Source: Oscillospiraceae bacterium (GTDB lineage: Bacteria; Bacillota; Clostridia; Saccharofermentanales; Saccharofermentanaceae). Taken from it: DNA of 64,000 nucleotides. Below are positions 18,633 through 26,462 of this stretch, piece by piece (positions within the stretch are counted from its first letter, which is position 1; the number at the start of each line of letters is the position of its first letter). Under the pieces are notes generated by a model that was given only the letters and a program-made list of their open reading frames with translations, had not been told where the DNA came from and ran no database searches. Made by a program: the position numbers and the translations under genes. Where the stretch lies: positions 186,001-250,000 of the forward strand of contig FWXP01000004.1 in NCBI GenBank assembly GCA_900176545.1, written 5' to 3'.

Positions 18633-18785
18633 ATGAGAGAAGAAAAGCCAAACCAAAAAGATAAGCTCCACATTCCCTATGATCAGATCAGTGCGTTTCT
18701 TCCGAGAGACACATCATACCAGCAGACATGCGATTACATCAGGCATGCACTGGAGTATTATCAGAAGCACCATCAATCCGCGTAA
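18633..18785 (+). CDS. 50-residue ORF, possible gene fragment
   Basis: A short open frame of 50 codons starting with ATG. The predicted peptide is hydrophilic, with IPYDQISAFLPRDTSYQQT near its middle. It looks like the C-terminal piece of a larger protein rather than a complete domain, and I cannot name the parent. It lies in the 566-bp gap between the integrase and the VanZ-like gene, so it is probably debris of the mobile element. Confidence 0.35.
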   Translation: MREEKPNQKDKLHIPYDQISAFLPRDTSYQQTCDYIRHALEYYQKHHQSA

Positions 18786-18802
18786 GAGATGTCAAACTTC
18801 GA

Positions 18803-18811
18803 TGATATAAT
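18803..18811 (+). promoter_or_regulatory. Extended -10 promoter element
   Basis: TGATATAAT, 256 bp before the VanZ-like gene. Its transcript would include the inverted repeat at 18946. Confidence 0.4.
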
Positions 18812-18945
18812 ACTTAAGACAGAGGAGATTCCTTAGTCAATAAAATCATCAGTATAATACAACAAAAATCCCTGAAATAAACTCCTGTGACAATGCTAGA
18901 ATTGTCCTCGAAAATTCGAAGAACAGGAGTCAGATTTTGACCTTG

Positions 18946-18979
18946 ACGGAACACTTTGGGATGCTACAGGGTGTTCCGT
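18946..18979. repeat. Inverted repeat in the gap before the VanZ-like gene
   Basis: ACGGAACAC and GTGTTCCGT are exact 9-bp complements separated by 16 bases. No T-run follows, so it is an operator-like or leader hairpin rather than a terminator. Confidence 0.5.
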
Positions 18980-19066
18980 TGATATATGGAACAGGGTATT
19001 AGTATGGGAGATAAACAGGTTTGATAGACAAATCAAGATTTGAAGGGATGATAGGAGTAAAGAAGA

Positions 19067-19621
19067 GTGCTTGAGATTTCTTTTATGCAATTGCTTGTGA
19101 TCATTACAATCCTCTGGGTGCTTGTAAGAGGTTTTGCTGCTTTCAGGGAAAAGGGCATAGATTGGAAGCGGGAGTGTTTGTTGTTGACCGTATATATATG
19201 CATCGTTGTAGTTTCAAGAATTGTCTATTTTCCCTGGCATCTCGTGGATGGACATATTGGAATTCTTAGATTTGATGCAGAAAAAATACTGCCTTTTGGG
19301 ATTAATTTCAGACCATTGACTTTCCTGAATGAAAGATATCACGGATGGGCACTCAATACATATGGAAATATCGCCATGTTCATTCCTGTTGGGATATTCT
19401 GGGGATTATGTTTTAAGTGGCTTGATAATATTTTTAAAGTTACGCTTGCAGGTTTTGGCTATTCTTTTTTGATTGAAGTGTCTCAATTGTTATTCTATGA
19501 GAGAGCTAGTGACATAGATGATTTAATACTTAATACAACAGGTGCTTTTATTGGTGCTCTGATATACTTTAGTGCAGTTGCTCTTATTAAGAGATCAAAG
19601 AAAAACACTGTTAAAGTATGA
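19067..19621 (+). CDS. VanZ-like membrane protein
   Basis: 184 residues with about five membrane helices. The motifs INFRPL, YGNIAMFIPVGIF, FLIEVSQL and DIDDLILNTTGAFIGALI are typical of the VanZ family. VanZ is linked to teicoplanin resistance in enterococci, but most family members are uncharacterised, and no vanHAX genes are present here. The GTG start is supported by AGGAG nine bases upstream. More AT-rich than the lysS side of the window. Confidence 0.88.
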   Translation: MLEISFMQLLVIITILWVLVRGFAAFREKGIDWKRECLLLTVYICIVVVSRIVYFPWHLVDGHIGILRFDAEKILPFGINFRPLTFLNERYHGWALNTYGNIAMFIPVGIFWGLCFKWLDNIFKVTLAGFGYSFLIEVSQLLFYERASDIDDLILNTTGAFIGALIYFSAVALIKRSKKNTVKV

Positions 19622-19754
19622 TGTAAAATTGCAAATCATTATATAAGGCCTGTAGTCGATATGACTCAGTCCTTGGAGGGTGTTTGAGAAGGATTAGGGT
19701 ATCAACAGTTAATTTCCGGGGGATTAGAAAAAATCAAGAGTTCTTTACTTGGCA

Positions 19755-19763
19755 TGTTATAAT
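19755..19763 (+). promoter_or_regulatory. Extended -10 promoter element
   Basis: TGTTATAAT, 64 bp before the GNAT gene at 19827. Confidence 0.4.
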
Positions 19764-19826
19764 CCCTATTGATAGGCAACCCTTAGACAGGAATATCAGC
19801 AGTTATATTTACAGAGAAATGCCAAA

Positions 19827-20255
19827 ATGAATATTGAAGGTAATAGTATAAAGCGGATAGATTGCAGCGAGATTCAGAATTGTTTTTCATTTTGGGATTT
19901 CGAGAAAAACATAGAGAAAAGAAAAAGAATAGAGTTCGAGGTTGAGAACAATATCCGGATAATGTATGCCTATATTTTGAATAAAAGATATATTGCAGGC
20001 ATGTTTTTGCGTCCGATGGATAATAGAACGATGTACTTATCATATCTGGCCGTGAATGAAGAATACCGTAATCAAGGGATAGGAAGCGAAATGATAAGGT
20101 ATGCTTGTCAAACAAGTAAAAATATTGGTTTTTCTTATTTGATTCTGAATGTGGATCACGATAATACAAGAGCCGGAAGTTTATATAAAAAACTCGGATT
20201 TTCCGAATTTAAGAACGACGGCAAAACGATCGTAATGTGTAAACAGCTTGATTAA
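19827..20255 (+). CDS. GNAT-family N-acetyltransferase
   Basis: 142 residues. The acetyl-CoA-binding motif A reads LAVNEEYRNQGIGSEMI (about 74-90), followed by the helix and ILNVDHDNTRAGSLYKKLGF, typical of GNAT proteins. It transfers an acetyl group from acetyl-CoA to an amine; the acceptor cannot be predicted. The initiation region is weak (no clear GGAGG) and the gene is AT-rich like its VanZ neighbour. Confidence 0.85.
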   Translation: MNIEGNSIKRIDCSEIQNCFSFWDFEKNIEKRKRIEFEVENNIRIMYAYILNKRYIAGMFLRPMDNRTMYLSYLAVNEEYRNQGIGSEMIRYACQTSKNIGFSYLILNVDHDNTRAGSLYKKLGFSEFKNDGKTIVMCKQLD

Positions 20256-20323
20256 TCACGAATATCAGGAATTAAATGAACTAAGCCCGGGAAGAACAAA
20301 GAAAACGGAGATAAACATATTCT

Positions 20324-22132
20324 ATGAGCGCACTGCGGACAAAAACTAACAAAAAATTCATGATATTATCAGCAATCGGTATTTTTATGGTTGTTGATTC
20401 CCATACGTTTACGTGTTTTGATATTTTCGGCAATTTCATGCCGTACAATTCATTTTTCATGCCGATGTTCGTTTTTATTTCCGGTTATTTCAACAAGGTG
20501 GATTCATTCACGAAAATGTGGCCGTATTTCATCAAAAAGGTCAGATCCCTGTTAGTTCCGTATATGGGAATATCACTGGCTGTTTTTGGCATTCAACAGT
20601 TGATCAACTGGATAAAGCTCGGAGACGAGATGACGCCCGTGCCTTCGGGGTATTTTGCATATGCTCTTGACAGGATCGTAACAGTCGGCTCCTTTGGCGC
20701 TATCGCTGAAGCAATGTGGTTTGTTATTGCACTCTTTGTGACACTGATGGTTTACGCGGTCATGAAGAAGCTGCTGCACAGGATATGGAATAGTTACGTA
20801 ATGCTTGCCTTGTTTACGGCAGCCCATATATTTGTTGTATATCTTGCCAAAAATACTGATCCGCAGTCTTTGACGTATCTGCTTGTGCCGCTTAAATGTC
20901 TGTTCTTCCTTCCGTTTTTAGAGATGGGTGTTATCTACAGGGAGCATGTCGAGAAAAAACATACAAGTCTTTCGGCCGGATTTAAGATCGGACTGATGTT
21001 TGCACTTCTTGTTGTAAATGCCGTGCGGACTCTTTATCTGCCGAACGCATATGATCTTGCGGTTGACAGGATAAACGATCTGACGGGATTTTATAGTCCG
21101 TATTATGTTACGCCGCTTATATCTTCAATTGTCGGAACCCTGTTCTGGCTGACTTTTGTGGATCTCATCGCAAAACCGGTGGGAGAAAGCAGATTTGTAA
21201 ATTACATGTCCTGCAATACTTTCTGGATCATGGGATTTCATATTCTTTTTTTCAATATTTTAAATTGCATATTGTTGCTGATAAGCCGGCATATAGCAGC
21301 TATACCGGGTTTTGATATCGAGAGTTTCAAGGGATCGGAATGGTACTTTTGGGATATAGGAAACAATGCAAAGATCCTGTATGTGCTCGCGGGGGTTTTA
21401 GGACCATTATTATTCAAATGGATATTTGACAAGATCAGTTTGCCGATCAGGAATAAATATAATGATTTTAAAAAGGCATCTGTGAAGAATGAAAAGATAT
21501 TATCCGGGATAATGTATTCTCTTTTGGCTGTGATATTCACAGGCCTTGTGATTACATTTGTTGTAAACATATTTGAGTCTGCTTCGGACAGGAATGAGCC
21601 GGAAATCGTGGAAGATATCGAGGAAGAAGTTGATGAATCATTTTCGGATGATGAACCCGGAAACGTACAGGATTACGCAATCCCGGCATATGTTTTTCTC
21701 GATATAGTATATGAAGATGGCGGATCATATGCTGATTACTATTCTTCATTTGAAGAGGTGTACGAAGACGGAACTTATACTATCACCGTGAACCGTTCGG
21801 AAGATGCTGACGCAGCATCAGCCATTGACGGACTCTCATATATAGGAATCAAACTTGTATATGAACAGAATGATGATACGGAGAATATGGACATTTCGAA
21901 CGCAGAAATCACCAATATTACAGTATCCTGTGACGGCACGCCGCTTGTTGCCATAGACAACGGGGAAACGATATCCATAGATGAAGAAACCAGATACATA
22001 TACTTTGACTGTTATGACAATGAGTCGGGAGTTACTTCCGCAGAGAATGCGGACGAATCGAAAATCTTTCAATTCGACGGCAAAAATGAGATTGTGATAA
22101 GCTTTCAGATCTCCGGCATTTCTGCCCAATAG
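20324..22132 (+). CDS. Membrane acyltransferase (acyltransferase-3/OpgC-like) with extracellular C-terminal domain
   Basis: 602 residues. The first 370 residues form about ten membrane helices, starting with the VVDSHTFT segment that corresponds to the conserved His of acyltransferase-3 proteins and followed by MPMFVFISGYF. A further helix (about 390-415) leads into an acidic, beta-rich C-terminal region (about 420-602), probably outside the cell. Such enzymes O-acylate cell-surface glycans or exported sugars. The fused acidic domain is unusual and unrecognised. Confidence 0.75.
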   Translation: MSALRTKTNKKFMILSAIGIFMVVDSHTFTCFDIFGNFMPYNSFFMPMFVFISGYFNKVDSFTKMWPYFIKKVRSLLVPYMGISLAVFGIQQLINWIKLGDEMTPVPSGYFAYALDRIVTVGSFGAIAEAMWFVIALFVTLMVYAVMKKLLHRIWNSYVMLALFTAAHIFVVYLAKNTDPQSLTYLLVPLKCLFFLPFLEMGVIYREHVEKKHTSLSAGFKIGLMFALLVVNAVRTLYLPNAYDLAVDRINDLTGFYSPYYVTPLISSIVGTLFWLTFVDLIAKPVGESRFVNYMSCNTFWIMGFHILFFNILNCILLLISRHIAAIPGFDIESFKGSEWYFWDIGNNAKILYVLAGVLGPLLFKWIFDKISLPIRNKYNDFKKASVKNEKILSGIMYSLLAVIFTGLVITFVVNIFESASDRNEPEIVEDIEEEVDESFSDDEPGNVQDYAIPAYVFLDIVYEDGGSYADYYSSFEEVYEDGTYTITVNRSEDADAASAIDGLSYIGIKLVYEQNDDTENMDISNAEITNITVSCDGTPLVAIDNGETISIDEETRYIYFDCYDNESGVTSAENADESKIFQFDGKNEIVISFQISGISAQ

Positions 22133-22169
22133 AAAACCGGATCATTTGCAGAAGCGTTAATCACGAATT

Positions 22170-22205
22170 ATACGAGCCAGGAGTGATCCCGGCTCGTATT
22201 GTATA
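22170..22205 (+). terminator. Probable intrinsic terminator
   Basis: ATACGAGCC and GGCTCGTAT form a 9-bp stem around a 12-base loop after the acyltransferase gene. A TATAAT (22202) for the next gene follows immediately. Confidence 0.6.
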
Positions 22206-22264
22206 ATGGAACAGTAAATAGACAGGAAATAGATTAAGATAAATCGGGATTTATAGAGGCGAGC

Positions 22265-22789
22265 ATGATGTTGGAAATACTGAAAACGAGGTTTTTAGAA
22301 CACAGGAATCTTCATCCGGGTCTGGAATGGTCCGAGGTGGAGCATAGGCTGCGTGAGGCTCCCGCTGCCATCGCGGTTTTGCAAAAGATGGAGGAAAGCG
22401 GCGGTGAGCCGGACACCATGGGTTATGACGTAAAGACGGGAAAACTCATTTTCTGCGACTGCGCAAAGGAATCGCCCGTCGGGCGCAGAAGCCTGTGCTA
22501 TGACGAAAAGGCATTGCATGGGCGCACTAAAAACCCACCGTCAGGCAGCGCCGAGCGGAAAGCAAAAGAGATTGGCGTTTCGATGATGACGGAGGAACTC
22601 TATCGTCGACTGCAAAGTCTCGACTCATTTGATCTGAAAACGTCAAGTTGGATCGCTACACCAGATGATATCCGCAGTAAGGGCGGCGCGCTGTTCTGCG
22701 AACGCCGCTATGATACCGTGTTCACTTTTCACAACGGCGCGGATTCCTACTATTCTGTGCGCGGATTCAGAGGGTATATTCTTGTCTGA
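22265..22789 (+). CDS. DUF4256 family protein
   Basis: 174 residues covering the whole family. Recognised by the order of GLEWSEVEHRL, GGEPDTMGYD, FCDCAKESPVGRRSLCYD, FDLKTSSWIATP, GGALFCERRYDTVF and YYSVRGFRG. The family is widespread, single-domain and cytoplasmic, with no known activity; conserved Cys, Asp and Arg residues suggest an enzyme. The gene is visibly richer in GC than the genes around it, which fits recent acquisition. Confidence 0.85.
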   Translation: MMLEILKTRFLEHRNLHPGLEWSEVEHRLREAPAAIAVLQKMEESGGEPDTMGYDVKTGKLIFCDCAKESPVGRRSLCYDEKALHGRTKNPPSGSAERKAKEIGVSMMTEELYRRLQSLDSFDLKTSSWIATPDDIRSKGGALFCERRYDTVFTFHNGADSYYSVRGFRGYILV

Positions 22790-23073
22790 GTCGAGCCGGT
22801 TTTTCCTACATAGACAGTAAGGATAAGCATATAACGAGAGCTCGCATATACTGTATAACAGAATATTTTGATGCTGACGGCAATCTGATCAAAAGACCTG
22901 ACTGTGTTACGAAGGCATATGAATCACTGGCAAGATATGTAAAAAAGCTGGCACCGTATACTGAAGTAGAGTACAAGCCTGCCAATCCGCTTTACGACAT
23001 AATGAAGGAGAAAAACTATATTACTCCTCAATGCTTAGCTTTGGTCCGTGAACAGGGCTATGAGCTGCATTGA
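22787..23073 (+). pseudogene. Start-less ORF, probable truncated gene
   Basis: An open frame of about 95 codons ends at TGA 23071 and overlaps the end of the DUF4256 gene, but it contains no sensible start codon or ribosome binding site ahead of the protein-like part. That part begins near 22830 with TRARIYCITEYFDADGN and includes RPDCVTKAYESLARYVKKL. It looks like the C-terminal remnant of a larger protein. Parent family not recognised. Confidence 0.5.
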
Positions 23074-23204
23074 AGTGGTGTGAGATCCGGCAAATCAGAT
23101 GTCTATTCAAGTTAGGCTTGAGTATTTTGTTGTATCTTCTATCTCTTCTCGCTAAAATTTATGTGTAGGAACCTCTATCCTATTACTGGAAGGAGGTATT
23201 ACAC

Positions 23205-23426
23205 ATGGAAAATGAAGATCGAAGATATAACACTTTCGTGGACTTTGTAAATGCGAATAGACCAAAAACGGAACTTGTTCCACCTATTCAGAATGAGGAG
23301 GAACGTAAGCTTTTCGATAATATGGTCAGGGATCTGGCTGAGTTACGCAAGACGGATCCCCAAGCATCCTTTGCTCATTATGATTCTGAGTGGGGCTTTT
23401 ATGATTGCGGCTATGACTTGGATTAA
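23205..23426 (+). CDS. Small acidic hypothetical protein
   Basis: 73 residues, strongly acidic and soluble, with no membrane segment. An excellent ribosome binding site (GGAAGGAGG) precedes ATG 23205. It ends six bases before the next small gene's initiation region and is probably in one operon with it and the XRE-HD gene. Not recognised. Confidence 0.7.
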   Translation: MENEDRRYNTFVDFVNANRPKTELVPPIQNEEERKLFDNMVRDLAELRKTDPQASFAHYDSEWGFYDCGYDLD

Positions 23427-23441
23427 AGTGAGGTGCATTGC

Positions 23442-23678
23442 ATGGACGAAGTTATTTACTATTTGATTAAGGAAAGAAGATTGGGTAAGAAAGATGGTGG
23501 CAGATACTACCTGTACACAGATGGAACTTGGGTTCCGGATAGTAAGAACGTAATTTTGGATCGCCTTATGGGATATGACCCCTATGATAATTCGCCATAT
23601 GGCTTTGGAAGTCTTAGCATCATGGATGAGATCGAAGAGATTCCGGAAAACCTTGCAAAACAGATAATGAATCGATAA
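23442..23678 (+). CDS. Small hypothetical protein
   Basis: 78 residues from ATG 23442, with GTGAGGTG upstream; an in-frame GTG at 23433 is a less likely start. It has a basic N-terminus (LIKERRLGKKDGG) and an acidic C-terminus with several Tyr and Asp residues. The gene ends 12 bases before the XRE-HD fusion gene. Not recognised. The context suggests a partner or target of that protein, but this is speculative. Confidence 0.68.
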   Translation: MDEVIYYLIKERRLGKKDGGRYYLYTDGTWVPDSKNVILDRLMGYDPYDNSPYGFGSLSIMDEIEEIPENLAKQIMNR

Positions 23679-23690
23679 CAGGAGACAATC

Positions 23691-24506
23691 ATGAGTATCG
23701 GAAGTAACATTAAAATATTTCGCGAAGAGCATAAGCTCACTCAAGAGCAGGTAGCAGATAAGATAGGCGTTACCTTTCAAGCGGTATCATCCTGGGAACG
23801 AGACGCGTATAAACCAGATACAGATAAGCTTCTCCGATTGGCTGAGCTCTTTGATGTTTCATTATCTGCATTGGTTGAAGATAAGCCAAAAGCTTTCAAA
23901 ACGAAGGACACAATCTATAACTGGGAGCATATGAAAACATATGTAAAGACTTCAGCCAAAGCTCTCGGCCTGACAAATACTCTAAAGGCTTTAGATTTCG
24001 CTGTCGAAGCTCATAATGGTCAAAAACGCAAAAAGTCCGATATTCCTTATATATATCATCCGCTGAATCTGGCCTGTCACGCATTAGCAATGAGTATAAA
24101 CGATGACGACATCATTGCCGCATGCCTGCTGCACGATGTAATTGAAGACTGTGAAAAAAAAGCTGATGACCTTCCGGTCAATGAAAAGACAAAAGAGCTT
24201 GTTATTCTTCTCACCCATGAGAAAACTAATCCCACAAACCGCGACACAGTAATGAAAGCATACTATAAGGCAATTAAGGCTAACCCCAAGGCCGCGCTTA
24301 TTAAGTGCCTGGATCGTTGTAATAACCTGACTACGATGTCATGGGGATTAAGCAGAGACAGGATATTTCGGATGATTAGAGAAACTGAGGCCTATTTTCC
24401 GGCTTTGCTAAAGTCTGTAAAAGCAGTGTCGGAGTACAACAATGCGGCATGGCTGTTACAGTACCAGATTGAGAGCACATTAGATATTTATAAGCGATTG
24501 ATGTAG
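23691..24506 (+). CDS. XRE regulator fused to an alarmone hydrolase-like HD domain
   Basis: 271 residues. Residues 1-64 are a standard XRE helix-turn-helix (LTQEQVADKIGVTFQAVSSWE). Residues about 92-245 match the hydrolase domain of SpoT/MESH1-type small alarmone hydrolases: His123 in YIYHPLNLA, the His148-Asp149 pair and Glu152-Asp153 in HDVIED, and Asp208 in IKCLDRCNNL. All expected metal-ligand and catalytic positions are kept, so (p)ppGpp or a similar nucleotide is a plausible substrate. No synthetase domain is present. Behind two small co-directional genes. Confidence 0.85.
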   Translation: MSIGSNIKIFREEHKLTQEQVADKIGVTFQAVSSWERDAYKPDTDKLLRLAELFDVSLSALVEDKPKAFKTKDTIYNWEHMKTYVKTSAKALGLTNTLKALDFAVEAHNGQKRKKSDIPYIYHPLNLACHALAMSINDDDIIAACLLHDVIEDCEKKADDLPVNEKTKELVILLTHEKTNPTNRDTVMKAYYKAIKANPKAALIKCLDRCNNLTTMSWGLSRDRIFRMIRETEAYFPALLKSVKAVSEYNNAAWLLQYQIESTLDIYKRLM

Positions 24507-24658
24507 GAATAGTGTTTACGCCATAGTATTCGTCAGCACAGATAATTCCTGATTTTATGAACTAATTGCTTCTGTAGTAACAGGTATGCAAAGCGATAAC
24601 CTTTATATATCTGACGTGTGTTCGGAAAGCATTGTGTGAAGAATAGGAGATAGCATTA

Positions 24659-24816
24659 TGTCTATAGATTTCAATGTTGCAGATGTGTTTAAACTTCCCG
24701 TGAAAATATTTGCTGCAATTACACTTGGAACGGGAGCCTTAAGTGAGAAATACGAATATTCAGTTGATGATCGCCTCTTCAAGTTAGCTTGGAGAGGCGA
24801 TTTTGTATCCGGTTGA
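24659..24816 (+). pseudogene. Short ORF resembling the N-terminus of a SieB-like superinfection exclusion protein
   Basis: About 52 codons beginning MSIDFNVADVFKLPVKIF, which resembles the start of SieB-type superinfection exclusion membrane proteins. After about 35 codons the likeness ends and the frame runs through a terminator-like hairpin, so it is probably a truncated remnant. AGGAG precedes the ATG. Confidence 0.4.
24770..24804 (+). terminator. Terminator-like hairpin
   Basis: ATCGCCTCT and AGAGGCGAT form a 9-bp stem around a 14-base loop, followed by TTT. Confidence 0.55.
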
Positions 24817-24850
24817 TCTTGTTTGGATTTGAACGGGGTGGATGCATATC

Positions 24851-24964
24851 CAATATAAGTCACTGAAAACTCACCTAACTAAGTGCGATACCTTTCAATT
24901 GCTTGATTGACTTATACATATGCCTGAGGCATACTTATATTGAAATGTTACCTGATTAGTTAGG
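24851..24964. repeat. Interleaved inverted repeats upstream of the ATPase gene
   Basis: CAATATAAGT (24851) pairs with ACTTATATTG (24933), and CCTAACTAA (24874) pairs with TTAGTTAGG (24956). The first member also pairs with TGACTTATA at 24908. The two main pairs are interleaved with identical 23-base offsets, and a small palindrome ATGCCTGAGGCAT lies between them. This is leader or recombination-site-like structure of unknown role. Confidence 0.5.
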
Positions 24965-24986
24965 CAAGTTCTCAATGGAGGGATTT

Positions 24987-26288
24987 ATGGATATAAAACG
25001 TGATCTGTATTTAAAGAGAGTTATCTCTTTTATGTGGGATGGTCAGGTTAAGGTTGTTACCGGTATCAGAAGATGTGGTAAATCTTATTTGCTCAACACT
25101 CTGTTCCGTGCTTATCTGATCAATCAAGGGGTCAAGGAAGATCATATTCTAAGTTTTGAACTTGATCTCGCCAAGGATATTGAATTCAGGGATCCTCTTG
25201 CACTGGCGAAGAAAGTTCGGGATATCGTTGAAGGTCAGTCCGATCAGTACTACTTGTTTGTTGACGAGATACAGATGTCTGATGAAGTTACTAACCCGTA
25301 TATTCCTAACGGGAAGAAGATCACTTTTTATGATGCGCTGAATGATCTTAAGTCTTTGAAGAATCTTGATATATATGTTACCGGAAGTAATTCGAAGATG
25401 CTGTCGAGTGATATCCTTACAGAGTTCCGCGGAAGAAGTGATGAGATCCGCGTTCATCCCCTGAGCTTCTCTGAATACTATGATGCAGTCGGAGGTGATA
25501 AACAGGATGCCTTTGATAACTATGCTTTCTTCGGTGGTATGCCTCTGGTGCTTTCAAGACCGAATGATACTGAAAAGATGAACTATCTTAAGTCATTATT
25601 CTCAGAAGTGTATCTGAAGGATATCGTTGAAAGAAAGAAGATCCAACGCAAGGATATTCTTTCTGCATCCTTGGATCTGCTCTGTTCATCGATCGGATCT
25701 TTGACAAATCCGACGAACGTAGCGAATTCTCTGAACTCAAAGCAGAAGCTTTCCGGCGAGAATACGGTATCGAACAACACGATCAAATCATATATGGATC
25801 ATCTGGAGGATGCTTATCTGTTTGAAGAATGCCGCCGATATGATGTAAAGGGTAAGAATTACTTTGATTACCCGAATAAATATTATTGTGAAGATCTTGG
25901 TCTTCGTAATGCCAGGATTGGATTCAGACAGCAGGAAATGACGCATATAATGGAAAACATTATATATAATGAGCTTCGTATTCGCGGATGCGAAGTTGAT
26001 ATAGGAGTCGTTTATAGTACTGAGAAGAACAAATCGAACAATAATGTTCAGGTTGCAAGAGAAATCGATTTCATTGCAAACCGTGGAGGAAAGAAGACTT
26101 ATATTCAGTCAGCTTTCGCACTTGAAACCGAAGAGAAGATAAAAATAGAGAACAGACCATTCTCCCTAACAGGTGATGCATTCCCAAAGATCATTGTCCG
26201 TCATGATATCCGCAAACGCTGGTATGATGATAACGGAATCTTGAATGTCGGCATCCTGGATTTTCTTCTTGACGATACATTGGTCTAA
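24987..26288 (+). CDS. AAA ATPase with DUF4143-type C-terminus
   Basis: About 433 residues from ATG 24987, after GGAGGG. The N-terminal ATPase has Walker A GIRRCGKS and Walker B YYLFVDEIQ, and then the sensor segment VTGSNSKML. The C-terminal DUF4143 half ends with the EIDFIANRGGKKTYIQ segment, which resembles a PD-(D/E)xK-like nuclease core. Such proteins are abundant accessory genes in gut anaerobes. Their role is unproven; defence or stress functions have been suggested. Confidence 0.88.
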   Translation: MDIKRDLYLKRVISFMWDGQVKVVTGIRRCGKSYLLNTLFRAYLINQGVKEDHILSFELDLAKDIEFRDPLALAKKVRDIVEGQSDQYYLFVDEIQMSDEVTNPYIPNGKKITFYDALNDLKSLKNLDIYVTGSNSKMLSSDILTEFRGRSDEIRVHPLSFSEYYDAVGGDKQDAFDNYAFFGGMPLVLSRPNDTEKMNYLKSLFSEVYLKDIVERKKIQRKDILSASLDLLCSSIGSLTNPTNVANSLNSKQKLSGENTVSNNTIKSYMDHLEDAYLFEECRRYDVKGKNYFDYPNKYYCEDLGLRNARIGFRQQEMTHIMENIIYNELRIRGCEVDIGVVYSTEKNKSNNNVQVAREIDFIANRGGKKTYIQSAFALETEEKIKIENRPFSLTGDAFPKIIVRHDIRKRWYDDNGILNVGILDFLLDDTLV

Positions 26289-26400
26289 AGAAAGAGTTTT
26301 CCATAAAGGTCCTGATGAGCATATGGATCCTGGTGAAGAGGATTGTGGTGGCACCGGAATGGATTTTCGCTTCGAAAAAGGTGGTAAGAAAACAACATTC

Positions 26401-26446
26401 TTGACATATGTCAAATAAGGGAATAACATAAAACTGACATATGTCA
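26401..26446 (+). promoter_or_regulatory. Promoter with twin palindromic operators
   Basis: The 12-bp palindrome TGACATATGTCA occurs at 26402-26413 and 26435-26446, 33 bp apart. TTGACA at 26401 and TAACAT at 26424 (17-bp spacing) form a promoter whose -35 lies inside the first palindrome, and the second lies between the -10 and the ribosome binding site. This fits autorepression by the DNA-binding protein encoded next. Confidence 0.65.
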
Positions 26447-26462
26447 GAAAAGAGGTGTTGCT

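Noticed and set aside
19067-19621. VanZ-like gene as evidence of glycopeptide resistance
   Set aside because: No vanH, vanA, vanX or VanRS-like genes are present; VanZ-family proteins are common without resistance.
24815-24870. A GGATTTGAAC word that could be the T-arm of a tRNA on the minus strand
   Set aside because: The flanking bases cannot form a T-stem or an acceptor stem, so there is no tRNA and no clear attachment-site remnant.
26323-26418. 31-codon frame between the ATPase and the DUF134 fusion gene
   Set aside because: It runs through the -35 region and first operator palindrome and has no ribosome binding site; more likely non-coding promoter DNA or debris.
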